Source: Desulfosudis sp034189195 | GTDB taxonomy: Bacteria; Desulfobacterota; Desulfobacteria; Desulfobacterales; Desulfosudaceae | DNA length: 9,844 nucleotides | Reading direction: 5' to 3' | Assembly: GCA_034189195.1 (NCBI GenBank) | Contig: JAXHVI010000134.1 | Location: forward strand, 1 to 9,844 | In this document: positions 1 to 6,741 of the stretch, piece after piece | Layout of the letters: each line of letters starts with the position of its first letter | How positions within the stretch are numbered: position 1 is the first letter of the stretch | Notes under the pieces: model-generated | What the model was told of the DNA's origin: nothing | Databases searched by the model: none | What the model saw: the letters and a program-made list of their open reading frames with translations, nothing else | Program-made: the position numbers and the translations under genes

Positions 1-130
1 TTCACAGATACCACGGGGCCATGAATAAATCCAAATTGGTGCCCATAGATTTAATATGAAGGACCCTGTGTGGTGTTTCCAATCCAGAAATGCGGAGAAA
101 GCCCATTTATGGATGGAAACCAGAATATTT

Positions 131-159
131 TTGACATGTGTCTGTGCCTTGTGTATTTT
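131..159 (+). promoter_or_regulatory. Candidate sigma70-type promoter of the alaC-hom-thrH operon
   Basis: A perfect TTGACA (131-136) is followed by a 17-base spacer and TATTTT (154-159), which matches the -10 consensus at four of six positions. Transcription would start near 166 and leave a leader of about 40 bases before alaC. The surrounding 1-206 stretch is visibly richer in A and T than the genes that follow, as expected of an intergenic region. I see no attenuator, T-box or riboswitch in the short leader. Bases 1-59 contain an open frame from the left edge to a TGA at 57-59, which could be the tail of an upstream gene, but it is too short and AT-rich to call. Confidence 0.5.
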
Positions 160-206
160 ATTGAAGTTTAACCTTTTACGCTGCAAGGAAGGCGGAAAAT
201 CAGGCC

Positions 207-1382
207 ATGGACATGACAAAAAAATTTGGGCGGCTGGACCGGCTGCAACCCTATGTTTTTGCTACGGTAAACGCCATCAAGATGGAGGCGCGCCGGGCGG
301 GCAGAGACATCATCGACCTGGGCATGGGCAATCCCGACCTGCCCACGCCGAACCACATTATCGAAAAGATGGTGGAAGCGGCCCGCAAGCCCCACAACCA
401 CCGGTATTCCGCCTCCATGGGCATTCGCAAGCTGCGCCTGGCCATTTCAGACTGGTACAAACGCCGGTACGACGTGGCCATCGACCATGAAGAGGAGGCC
501 ATTGTCACCATCGGCGTAAAGGAGGGGTTTTCCCACCTGATCCTGGTGACCATCAATCCCGGGGACCTGGTGTTTACACCCAACCCCACCTACCCCATTC
601 ATCCCTACGCCACCATCATCGCCGGCGGCAACGTGCGGGGCATTCCCGTGGGGCCGGGCCAGGATTTTTTAAAAAATCTCATCGACGGCACCCGGCAGAG
701 CTGGCCCAAGCCCAAGGTGCTGGTGATCAGCTATCCCCACAACCCCACCACCGAGGTGGTGGACCTGGACTTTTTCAAGGAAATTGTGGCCTACGCCAAA
801 AAATATGACGTGATGATCATTCACGACTTTGCCTACGCCGACCTGGTGTTTGACGGATACGAAGCCCCCAGCTTTCTCCAGGTGGAAGGGGCCAGGGATG
901 TGGGCGTGGAGTTCTTCTCCCTGTCCAAGAGCTACTCCATGGCCGGATGGCGCGTGGGGTTCTGCGTGGGCAACCCCCACATCGTGGCGGCCCTGCGCCG
1001 CATCAAGAGCTACCTGGATTACGGCATTTTCCAGCCCCTTCAGATCGCCTCCATCATTGCGCTGAACGAAGACCAGCAGTGCGTGGCCGATATCCGGGAA
1101 ACCTACCGGTCCCGGCGGGACACCCTGGTCAACGGCTTAAACCGCGTGGGATGGGAAATTGAAAAACCCAGGGCCACCATGTTCGTGTGGGCCCGAATTC
1201 CGGAAAAGCACCGGCACCTGGGGTCGGTGGAATTCTCCAAGATGCTGATCCGCGAGGCCCAGGTGGCGGTGTCGCCGGGCCTGGGGTTCGGCGAGTACGG
1301 GGACGACTATGTCCGGTTCGCCCTGATTGAAAACGAGATGCGCACCAACCAGGCGGTAAGGGGCATCAAGAAAATATTGTAA
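207..1382 (+). CDS. alaC: Alanine-forming PLP aminotransferase AlaC (class I/II)
   Basis: A 391-residue cytoplasmic fold-type I PLP aminotransferase that should transfer an amino group between glutamate and pyruvate to make alanine. From memory it aligns with E. coli AlaC (412 residues) almost end to end, including the N-terminal RLDRLQPYVFATVNAIKM region and the DIIDLGMGNPD motif. The Schiff-base lysine is K241 in SLSKSYSMAGWRVGF. The cofactor-contacting residues N179 (HNPT), D207 and Y210 (HDFAYAD) are present, and R370 (YVRFALIEN) is the substrate carboxylate arginine. The ATG at 207 sits behind AAGGAAGG (185-192), rather far upstream; ATG 213 is possible but worse. The gene leads an operon, and hom starts 9 bases after its stop. 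Related aminotransferases include LL-diaminopimelate aminotransferase, but the AlaC-specific sequence runs favour alanine synthesis. Confidence 0.9.
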   Translation: MDMTKKFGRLDRLQPYVFATVNAIKMEARRAGRDIIDLGMGNPDLPTPNHIIEKMVEAARKPHNHRYSASMGIRKLRLAISDWYKRRYDVAIDHEEEAIVTIGVKEGFSHLILVTINPGDLVFTPNPTYPIHPYATIIAGGNVRGIPVGPGQDFLKNLIDGTRQSWPKPKVLVISYPHNPTTEVVDLDFFKEIVAYAKKYDVMIIHDFAYADLVFDGYEAPSFLQVEGARDVGVEFFSLSKSYSMAGWRVGFCVGNPHIVAALRRIKSYLDYGIFQPLQIASIIALNEDQQCVADIRETYRSRRDTLVNGLNRVGWEIEKPRATMFVWARIPEKHRHLGSVEFSKMLIREAQVAVSPGLGFGEYGDDYVRFALIENEMRTNQAVRGIKKIL

Positions 1383-1391
1383 GGATTGATA

Positions 1392-2708
1392 ATGCAACAG
1401 ATCAACATCGGCATCCTGGGCTGCGGCACCGTGGGCAGCGGCACGGCCCGTATCCTGCTGGAAAAGCAGAAACTGATTTCAGACCGCACCGGCATCAATG
1501 TTCACCTGAAAAGCATTGCCGACATTGATCCGGACAGGGGCAAAGACCTGCCCCTGGCAGACGGGGTCATGACAACCGATGCCGGGGCCGTGGCGGACGA
1601 CCCGGAAATCCAGATCATCGTGGAACTGATCGGCGGCAAGACCCTGGCCAAGGAGCTGATCACCCGGGCCATTGACAACGGCAAACACATTGTCACCGCC
1701 AACAAGGCCCTGCTGTCGGCCCACGGCAACACCCTCTTTCCCCTGGCCGCGCAAAGAGGGGTGGATCTGGCCTACGAGGCCAGCGTGGGCGGGTGCATGC
1801 CCATTATCAAGTCGATCCGGGAGTCCCTGGTGGGCAACACCATCGGCTCCATCCGGGGTATTTTAAACGGCACCTGCAACTACATTCTCTCCCGCATGAC
1901 CGCAGAGGAATGCGCCTTTGACGAGGCGCTGGCCGACGCCCAGGCAAACGGGTTTGCCGAGGCCGATCCCACCCTGGACGTGGACGGATTTGACGCGGCC
2001 CACAAGCTGGCCATTTTAAACGCCATCGCCTTCGGCATGACCATCAACCTGGCGGACGTTTATGTAGAAGGCATTCGCCGGATCACGCCCATGGACATTG
2101 CGTTTGCCGCGGACTTCGGCTACACGGTCAAGCTGCTGGCCATCAGCAAGCAGACCGACGGCGCCGTGGAGGCGCGGGTCCATCCCACCATGATCTCCCA
2201 CGATAATATCCTGGCCAGCGTCAACGGCTCGTTAAACGCGGTAACGGTTTCCGGCGACTGCGTGGAAAATGTCCTGCTTTACGGCCACGGCGCCGGAAAA
2301 ATGCCCACGGCCAGCGCCGTTGTAAGCGACATCGTGGACATCGCGCGCAACATCGTGTTCGGGGCCCCGGGCCGGATTCCGGCCCTTGCTTACCGGCCCG
2401 GGGCGATTCGCACCATACCGGTGCTGCCCATCGACCGGCTGCACACCCGCTACTACCTGAGGTTTACCGCGGAAAACCGGCCCGGCGTGCTCTCCAAGAT
2501 CGCCGGAGCACTGGGCGAACACAACATCAGCATCAAGTCGGTCAACCAGAAGGGCCGGTTTTACGGGGACCTTACCCCCCTGGTGATGATGACCTACAAG
2601 GCCTGCGAGGCGGACATGAAAAAGGCCCTGGCCGACATCGCGGCCCTTCACATCGTGGCCGACGACCCCATCGTGGTCCGCATCGAAGAGGACAACGGCG
2701 GGTTATAA
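1392..2708 (+). CDS. hom: Homoserine dehydrogenase with C-terminal ACT domain
   Basis: A 438-residue enzyme that reduces aspartate-4-semialdehyde to homoserine with NAD(P)H, the branch point to threonine and methionine. The Rossmann fold opens with the GCGTVG nucleotide-binding motif (residues 10-15). TANKALL follows with K105. The catalytic-domain signature has D201 and K205 (GFDAAHK), equivalent to the Asp/Lys pair of yeast homoserine dehydrogenase. Residues about 354-430 form an ACT domain (YYLRFTAENRPGVLSKIAG), the usual seat of threonine feedback inhibition. No aspartokinase domain is fused, and the length is normal for monofunctional Hom. I chose ATG 1392 because AAGGA (1381-1385), overlapping the alaC stop, is 6 bases away. 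The in-frame TTG at 1386 would touch the ribosome site. thrH follows after 22 bases. Confidence 0.95.
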   Translation: MQQINIGILGCGTVGSGTARILLEKQKLISDRTGINVHLKSIADIDPDRGKDLPLADGVMTTDAGAVADDPEIQIIVELIGGKTLAKELITRAIDNGKHIVTANKALLSAHGNTLFPLAAQRGVDLAYEASVGGCMPIIKSIRESLVGNTIGSIRGILNGTCNYILSRMTAEECAFDEALADAQANGFAEADPTLDVDGFDAAHKLAILNAIAFGMTINLADVYVEGIRRITPMDIAFAADFGYTVKLLAISKQTDGAVEARVHPTMISHDNILASVNGSLNAVTVSGDCVENVLLYGHGAGKMPTASAVVSDIVDIARNIVFGAPGRIPALAYRPGAIRTIPVLPIDRLHTRYYLRFTAENRPGVLSKIAGALGEHNISIKSVNQKGRFYGDLTPLVMMTYKACEADMKKALADIAALHIVADDPIVVRIEEDNGGL

Positions 2709-2730
2709 AACAGAAAGGCGCTGAACATAC

Positions 2731-3336
2731 ATGAACATTGTCTGCTGTGACCTGGAAGGGGTGTTTGTTCCGGAAATATGGATCAACGTGGCCGAAAAGA
2801 CCGGCATCGACGAACTCAGGCTCACCACACGGGACATTCCCGACTATGACGTGCTGATGAAAAAACGGCTGGCCATTCTGGCGGACCATGGCCTGAAGCT
2901 TGCCGATATCACCGACGTGATCGCCACCATTGACCCCCTTGAAGGGGCCCTTGAGTTTCTCACCTGGCTGAGAAAACAGACCCAGGTCATCATCGTGTCC
3001 GACACCTTCACCCAGTTTGCCGGCCCCCTGATGGAAAAGCTGCTTCTGCCCACCCTGTTCTGCAACACCCTGACCATCGGGGATGACGGCGCCATCGTGG
3101 ACTACAACCTGCGGCAGAAAGACGGCAAGCGCCGGACCGTGCTGGCCCTTCGCACACTGAACTACCACATCACGGCCATGGGTGACTCCTACAACGACAC
3201 CGGCATGCTTGCCGAGGCCGACCTGGGCATTCTGTTCCGGCCCCCGGAAAACGTGGTCCGGGAGTTTCCCCAGTTCCCGGTGGTTACCGATTATGATGCC
3301 CTGCGGGAACTGCTGGCCGATTCCCTGGCAAAATAG
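2731..3336 (+). CDS. thrH: ThrH: HAD phosphoserine phosphatase / homoserine phosphotransferase
   Basis: A 201-residue haloacid-dehalogenase-superfamily enzyme. From memory it closely matches Pseudomonas aeruginosa ThrH (about 205 residues), which dephosphorylates phosphoserine and can pass the phosphate to homoserine. The motifs are complete: motif I DLEGV with nucleophile D7 and E9 in place of the usual second aspartate, as in ThrH/SerB; motif II SDTF (S90-D91-T92); motif III K133; motif IV GDSYND (151-156). The TTRDIPDYDVLMKKRL and REFPQFP stretches are typical of ThrH. It sits 22 bases after hom, with a modest AAAGG ribosome site (2714-2718). The position suggests that it phosphorylates the homoserine made by Hom, feeding threonine synthase. 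It may also act in serine synthesis. The family assignment is firm; the in vivo role is inferred. Confidence 0.93.
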   Translation: MNIVCCDLEGVFVPEIWINVAEKTGIDELRLTTRDIPDYDVLMKKRLAILADHGLKLADITDVIATIDPLEGALEFLTWLRKQTQVIIVSDTFTQFAGPLMEKLLLPTLFCNTLTIGDDGAIVDYNLRQKDGKRRTVLALRTLNYHITAMGDSYNDTGMLAEADLGILFRPPENVVREFPQFPVVTDYDALRELLADSLAK

Positions 3337-3648
3337 ATGATACCCGTCAAAGAGCACGCCCACACGCTTTGCTTTCCCCTGCTGGTGGCGCCCCGCTCCT
3401 CGAAAAACATGGTGGTGGGGGCCCACGACAACGCCCTGAAGATCAAGATTACGGCCCCCCCGGTGGAGGGCAGGGCCAACGAGATGTGCGTGGCCTTTCT
3501 CTCCCGGATTCTGGGCATTCCCAAAACATCGATCTCCATTACCGCGGGCGCGGCCTCCAAACGAAAAGAGGTGTGCCTCGCCCTGCCGCCGGATGCCGCC
3601 GGAAAGCAGGAAGCCTCAAGAATAAAGGCACTGCTGGCCGGTTATTAA
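3337..3648 (+). CDS. DUF167 / YggU (UPF0235) family protein
   Basis: A 103-residue protein of the small DUF167/YggU family, whose biochemical role is not established. Characteristic features are the N-terminal VAPRSSKNMVVG strand-turn, the KIKITAPPVEGRANE core (conserved Pro-Pro-x-x-Gly-x-Ala-Asn), and the ISITAGAASKRKEV strand near residues 66-79. Length and start fit the family. The ATG directly abuts the TAG of thrH (3334-3336) with no intervening base and no clear ribosome site of its own, so translation is probably coupled to thrH. Family members often sit beside unrelated housekeeping genes, so the operon position says little about function. A link to amino-acid synthesis would be speculation. 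Confidence 0.88.
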   Translation: MIPVKEHAHTLCFPLLVAPRSSKNMVVGAHDNALKIKITAPPVEGRANEMCVAFLSRILGIPKTSISITAGAASKRKEVCLALPPDAAGKQEASRIKALLAGY

Positions 3649-3657
3649 AACTTTTTT
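3621..3657 (+). terminator. Weak terminator-like element at the end of the alaC operon
   Basis: AATAA (3621-3625) can pair with TTATT (3642-3646), with GGC/GCC pairs inside (3627-3629 and 3637-3639). A run of six T residues follows at 3652-3657. The hairpin is AU-rich with bulges, lies inside the last codons of the DUF167 gene, and is separated from the T run by four A residues and a C. It may be only a partial terminator. Confidence 0.3.
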
Positions 3658-3668
3658 CGTAAAACCCC

Positions 3669-3697
3669 TTGACAGACCATGGCAGGTGGTATACAAA
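3669..3697 (+). promoter_or_regulatory. Candidate promoter of the initiator tRNA gene
   Basis: TTGACA (3669-3674) is a perfect -35 box. A 17-base spacer leads to TACAAA (3692-3697), four of six to consensus; TATACA two bases upstream is an alternative -10 with a 15-base spacer. Transcription would start about 3703-3705, roughly ten bases before the mature tRNA 5' end at 3713, a normal layout for an independently expressed tRNA. Confidence 0.6.
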
Positions 3698-3712
3698 CGG
3701 CAGATTAGATGA

Positions 3713-3789
<77 letters not shown>

Positions 3790-3799
3790 GAATAAAAAC

Positions 3800-3830
3800 A
3801 AGGGGTTATCGTTTACAGCGAGCCCCTTTT
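3800..3830 (+). terminator. Probable Rho-independent terminator after tRNA-fMet
   Basis: AAGGGG (3800-3805) pairs with CCCCTT (3823-3828), and the right arm runs into TTTT (3827-3830) and then CT. The 17-base loop can form one or two further pairs. The stem is short but starts 11 bases after the CCA end, a typical place for a tRNA terminator. Any read-through would enter the TerC-family gene, which has no strong promoter of its own that I can see. Confidence 0.55.
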
Positions 3831-3890
3831 CTGGTTTCTGAAAAAGACCGCTCCCCGGCTATACCCACCACAGAAAATAAGGAAAGACCC

Positions 3891-4616
3891 ATGGAACACC
3901 TGGCAGACCCCAATATCTGGCTGGCCCTGACGGCCCTGACGGCCCTGGAAATTATTCTGGGCATCGACAACATCGTGTTTATCGCCATTCTGGCGGGCCG
4001 GCTGCCGGCAGGCCGGCAGGCCGCGGGAAGGCGCGTGGGCCTGGCCCTGGCCCTGATCACCCGAATCCTTTTGCTTTTCTCCCTGACCCTGATCATGCGG
4101 CTGACTGCGCCCCTGTTTTCGGTGCTGAACAACCCGGTCTCGGGCCGGGACATTATTTTAATCGCCGGGGGCTTGTTTCTGCTGGCCAAGAGCACGGTGG
4201 AGATTCACGCGGCCATTGAGGGAGAAGCGGACAGGCACGCGGAACAAAAGGCCGGCATCGCGCCCTCCTTTTTTTCCGTTGTAACCCAGATCATGGTGCT
4301 GGATATCGTGTTTTCCCTGGATTCGGTGATCACGGCCATCGGCCTGGCCCAGCAGATATGGGTGATGGTGACGGCCATCGTGATTGCCGTGGGCGTGATG
4401 ATCGTGATGGCCGACATGGTGAGCGCCTTTATCGAAAAGCACCCCACGGTCAAGATGCTGGCCCTCTCCTTTCTGCTGCTGGTGGGCCTGGCCCTGATCG
4501 GAGACGGTGTGGATTTGCACATTCCGCGGGGCTACATCTATTTTGCCATGGGGTTTTCCGTGTTCGTGGAGGTTTTGAACCTGCGGGTCCGGGGCCGGAA
4601 GAAAAGTGCGGCATGA
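3891..4616 (+). CDS. TerC/YgdQ-family integral membrane protein
   Basis: A 241-residue polytopic inner-membrane protein of the TerC family, closest from memory to E. coli YgdQ (237 residues). It has about seven membrane helices. Two family signatures carry acidic residues inside the membrane: EIILGIDN (E20, D26, N27) and DIVFSLDS (D138, D144). These repeated acidic motifs are thought to bind metal ions; relatives are linked to manganese or calcium export or to metal insertion into exported proteins, but YgdQ-type members lack a settled substrate. I start at ATG 3891, since AAGGAAAG (3879-3886) lies just upstream; the open frame continues back through the tRNA gene, which cannot be coding. The C-terminus is short and basic. 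No CBS or CorC-type domain is attached. It ends 36 bases before the convergent zinc-ribbon gene, with no clear terminator between. Confidence 0.88.
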   Translation: MEHLADPNIWLALTALTALEIILGIDNIVFIAILAGRLPAGRQAAGRRVGLALALITRILLLFSLTLIMRLTAPLFSVLNNPVSGRDIILIAGGLFLLAKSTVEIHAAIEGEADRHAEQKAGIAPSFFSVVTQIMVLDIVFSLDSVITAIGLAQQIWVMVTAIVIAVGVMIVMADMVSAFIEKHPTVKMLALSFLLLVGLALIGDGVDLHIPRGYIYFAMGFSVFVEVLNLRVRGRKKSAA

Positions 4617-4652
4617 GTCAAAAGCCAGAAAGAGGCGACATGGCGACAGCGA

Positions 4653-4883
4653 TCACGCTTCGATCACCACGCCGCAATCTTCACACCGGTACCTTGACGG
4701 GCCGGTGGTATCGGTCGCAACCGGCTCAAACGCATAATGCTTCCGGCCGGATGATTCAAAACACTCCGGGCAGTAACCGTCTCCCAGCTCCTTGACTTCG
4801 ATGGTCAGGTGGCAGTGCCGACACCGCGCCCGGGGCCGGTTCCCGGGTATCAGGGCCAGGTTGGTGTGATTACAGCGTGTCAT
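4653..4883 (-). CDS. Small cysteine-rich zinc-ribbon protein, function unknown
   Basis: A 76-residue protein that I cannot assign to a named family. It has three clear Cys-x2-Cys pairs: C21/C24 (CRHC), C38/C41 (CPEC) and C67/C70 (CEDC), plus C4 and H6 near the start as a possible fourth half-site. This suggests one or two bound zinc ions (rubredoxin-like or zinc-ribbon fold). There is no signal peptide or membrane helix, so it should be cytoplasmic. It begins 10 bases after the stop of the 58-residue gene and lacks a strong ribosome site, so it is probably translated by coupling as the last gene of an hbd-led unit. Zinc ribbons of this size can bind nucleic acids or other proteins; nothing here decides between them. 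Confidence 0.75.
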   Translation of the reverse strand: MTRCNHTNLALIPGNRPRARCRHCHLTIEVKELGDGYCPECFESSGRKHYAFEPVATDTTGPSRYRCEDCGVVIEA

Positions 4884-4893
4884 GGATCAACCG

Positions 4894-5070
4894 CTACTCT
4901 TTTCCCGCCTTTTCAATTTTCGCCAGCAGGGCGTCCCGTTCGTCTTCCAGGTCGAGAAGGGTGCGCATCGTAAGGGGCTTTGTGGAGTGGGCCGGCATGC
5001 GGGCACGGGCCTCTTCCAGTTTTTCTTCCAGGGCCGCCAGTTGGGCTTTGAGTTCATCAATCGTCGGCAT
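4894..5070 (-). CDS. 58-residue charged helical protein, function unknown
   Basis: A short gene that is easy to miss. ATG at 5070 lies 7 bases after a strong AAGAGGAA ribosome site and opens a frame of 58 codons ending in TAG (4894-4896). The product starts MPTIDELKAQLAALEEKLEE, then has a short Pro/His/Ser/Lys-Pro break (MPAHSTKP, residues 25-32), and a second helix ending LEDERDALLAKIEKAGKE. Both halves show heptad-like leucines with abundant Glu, Lys and Arg, so an antiparallel helical hairpin or coiled coil is likely. It has no cysteine, signal or membrane segment. It sits 17 bases after hbd and 10 before the zinc-ribbon gene, probably in one transcript. Support comes from the ribosome site, spacing and composition; the function is unknown. 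Confidence 0.8.
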   Translation of the reverse strand: MPTIDELKAQLAALEEKLEEARARMPAHSTKPLTMRTLLDLEDERDALLAKIEKAGKE

Positions 5071-5087
5071 AAAACGGTTCCTCTTAC

Positions 5088-5939
5088 TTACTCATACTCG
5101 TAAATACCCCTGCCGGTTTTGCGGCCCAGCCAGCCGGCGGCCACGTAGGACTTGAGCAGCGGGCAGGGCCGGTACTTGGGGTCCCCATATCCGTCCTGAA
5201 GCACGCCCAGAATGGCCAGCACCGTGTCCAGGCCGATCAGGTCGGCCAGGGCCAGGGGACCCATGGGATGGTTCATGCCCAGCTTCATGATCTGGTCGAT
5301 GCCTTCGGCCGTGGCCACGCCCTCGTACAGTTCCCACAGGGCCTCGTTGATCATGACCATGAGCACCCGGTTGGAGACAAACCCGGGCACGTCCCGGCAC
5401 TCCACCGGTATTTTGCCCATGGCTTCGGCCACGGCGCGCACCGTGGCCGTCACCTCCGGGTGTGTGGCCAGGCCGTTGATGACCTCCACCAGCTTCATCA
5501 CCGGCACCGGGTTCATGAAATGCATGCCGATCACCTTTTCCGGCCGTCCGGTGTGGGCGGCAATGCCGGTGATGGGCAGCGAGGATGTGTTGCTGGCGCA
5601 AATGGCGTGGCCAGGGGCCAGCCGGTCCAGGGCGCTGAAAATATCGGCCTTGATCGACATTTTTTCCACCACCGCCTCTATCACCAGATCGCATTCGGCA
5701 GCCGGCTCCAGGGTCACCGCCGGTGTGATCCGTCCCAGGATCGCTGTTTTGTCGTCGGCCGTGATTTTTTCTTTTTTGACCATCCGGTCCAGGCTGGCGG
5801 CAATGGCGGCCATGCCCCTGTCCACCAGGTCTTCGGAGATATCGTTCATGTAAGTGGTGTAACCGGCCTGGGCCGCCACCTGGGCGATGCCGTTGCCCAT
5901 CTGGCCGGCGCCGATAACCATTATGGTTTTAACTTCCAT
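5088..5939 (-). CDS. hbd: 3-hydroxybutyryl-CoA dehydrogenase
   Basis: A 283-residue cytoplasmic enzyme that interconverts 3-hydroxyacyl-CoA and 3-oxoacyl-CoA with NAD(H), used in butyryl-CoA formation or in beta-oxidation. The length matches clostridial Hbd (about 282). The Rossmann motif GAGQMG is at 10-15, with D33 as the likely NAD ribose ligand. The catalytic set is complete: S116 and N117 (ASNTSS), H140 (GMHFMNP), E152 (MKLVEVI) and N190 (PGFVSNR). The C-terminal domain keeps HPMGPLALADLIGLD and GRKTGRGIYEYE. A strong AAGGAG site 7 bases before ATG 5939 fixes the start. No enoyl-CoA hydratase, thiolase or acyl-CoA dehydrogenase gene adjoins it, so the pathway direction cannot be read from context. 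The upstream gap of 156 bases could hold a promoter, but I find no convincing one. Confidence 0.95.
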   Translation of the reverse strand: MEVKTIMVIGAGQMGNGIAQVAAQAGYTTYMNDISEDLVDRGMAAIAASLDRMVKKEKITADDKTAILGRITPAVTLEPAAECDLVIEAVVEKMSIKADIFSALDRLAPGHAICASNTSSLPITGIAAHTGRPEKVIGMHFMNPVPVMKLVEVINGLATHPEVTATVRAVAEAMGKIPVECRDVPGFVSNRVLMVMINEALWELYEGVATAEGIDQIMKLGMNHPMGPLALADLIGLDTVLAILGVLQDGYGDPKYRPCPLLKSYVAAGWLGRKTGRGIYEYE

Positions 5940-6095
5940 TGCCAGACTCCTTTTCTGTTTACAGTGCGCTCCAGACGGGTGTGTACCGGGCCTGTTGTGT
6001 GACTCCGGCAGCCTTCAGGAAACCTCGAAAAATTAAATTCACCGCAGTGACGAGGAATGCGGCGCAACGCAGAAATCGGGATTTTTACAAAGCCG

Positions 6096-6374
6096 TCAGG
6101 GTTTGAAGACGCCCATCTTGACCGGTATCCACCAGGTGATACCGAAAACAAGGGTATAGGCCACGGCGGCAGCGGGCGAATATCCGGCTTTCATGGCCAC
6201 GGGAATGGCCATGGCCAGCTCCAGGGGGTGGCCGATGACCCACAGCAGGGTCACAACGACCCAGAGGCCGTACAGGACCCCGGAAAAGGGCGCGGCCGCG
6301 CCGAAAAGAATAAAGGCCCATCCCGCAACAGCACCGGCCATGTTGGCATACCAGAAATTTTTACTGTTTGACAT
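6096..6374 (-). CDS. Small three-helix membrane protein, function unknown
   Basis: A 92-residue hydrophobic protein with about three membrane spans, roughly residues 9-29, 32-60 (possibly kinked) and 66-88. Notable features are a GHPLEL segment (about residues 48-53) with a His and a Glu next to the membrane, and the following KAGYSPAAAVAYTLVFG. The layout loosely recalls small bacterial and eukaryotic three-helix proteins with a His-x-x-Glu element (TMEM254/DUF4499-like), but I cannot confirm this. The ATG at 6374 follows AGAGGACGGAG at suitable spacing. It lies 71 bases downstream of the zinc-ribbon membrane protein in the same direction, and the gap holds a small CCCC-acgc-GGGG hairpin (6413-6424) without a T run. 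No signal peptide or enzyme motif is seen. Confidence 0.72.
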   Translation of the reverse strand: MSNSKNFWYANMAGAVAGWAFILFGAAAPFSGVLYGLWVVVTLLWVIGHPLELAMAIPVAMKAGYSPAAAVAYTLVFGITWWIPVKMGVFKP

Positions 6375-6445
6375 CTGCTCCGTCCTCTGAATATTTGTAA
6401 GTCAAACGTTTGCCCCACGCGGGGACTGGCAACGGCGCCTTTGAA

Positions 6446-6694
6446 TCAGGTAAAAAAGGCCCAGCGCACGAAAAAATAGAACAGGGCAAACAGAATGGCG
6501 GTAACGATATAGCTTTTCCAGTCGGTGGGTTTAAGGGCCTTGCCGTCGGCCTGAACCTCCCCCACACGCTGGCCGCATTCCGGACACTTGGTCGCGTTCA
6601 GCGGCATCCTGGACAGACAGTCCGGGCACTGTTTGTAAGAACGAAGGACGGGCTCGCCGCTCCTGTTCCTGCCTGATGATTTTTTGCCAAACAT
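6446..6694 (-). CDS. Zinc-ribbon protein with one C-terminal membrane helix
   Basis: An 82-residue protein with a basic N-terminus, a single four-cysteine zinc ribbon (CPDC at 23-26 and CPEC at 37-40) and a C-terminal hydrophobic segment (about 63-80, SYIVTAILFALFYFFVRWAF) that should anchor it in the inner membrane with the ribbon in the cytoplasm. The spacing CPxC-x10-CPxC is typical of short zinc ribbons found at the ends of many bacterial membrane proteins. I prefer ATG 6694, 6 bases after AGGGAGG. A GTG codon immediately upstream is in frame but only 3 bases from that site. It starts 47 bases after the ppiD stop and is probably cotranscribed with it. The role is unknown; it may be a small partner of envelope machinery. 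Confidence 0.8.
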   Translation of the reverse strand: MFGKKSSGRNRSGEPVLRSYKQCPDCLSRMPLNATKCPECGQRVGEVQADGKALKPTDWKSYIVTAILFALFYFFVRWAFFT

Positions 6695-6741
6695 CACGCA
6701 CCTCCCTCTGCCCGTGGCTCATTATGTGCCGCCTGAAACGA

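Noticed and set aside
1..59. Tail of an upstream gene reading from the left edge to TGA 57-59
   Set aside because: Only 18 codons, AT-rich unlike the neighbouring genes, and no recognisable C-terminal motif.
2572..3426. A 284-codon open frame on the minus strand across hom, thrH and the DUF167 gene
   Set aside because: It is antisense to three well-supported genes, is rich in His, Gly and Gln as expected of a shadow frame in GC-rich DNA, and matches no protein I know.
5268..6002. A 244-codon plus-strand frame opposite hbd
   Set aside because: It is a shadow of hbd, which has complete catalytic motifs; the shadow has high His and Gly content and no recognisable domain.
6023..6062. Interleaved 5-base inverted repeats (CCTCG/CGAGG and CCGCA/TGCGG) resembling a pseudoknot upstream of hbd
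   Set aside because: Five-base stems arise often by chance in GC-rich sequence, and no known riboswitch signature accompanies them.
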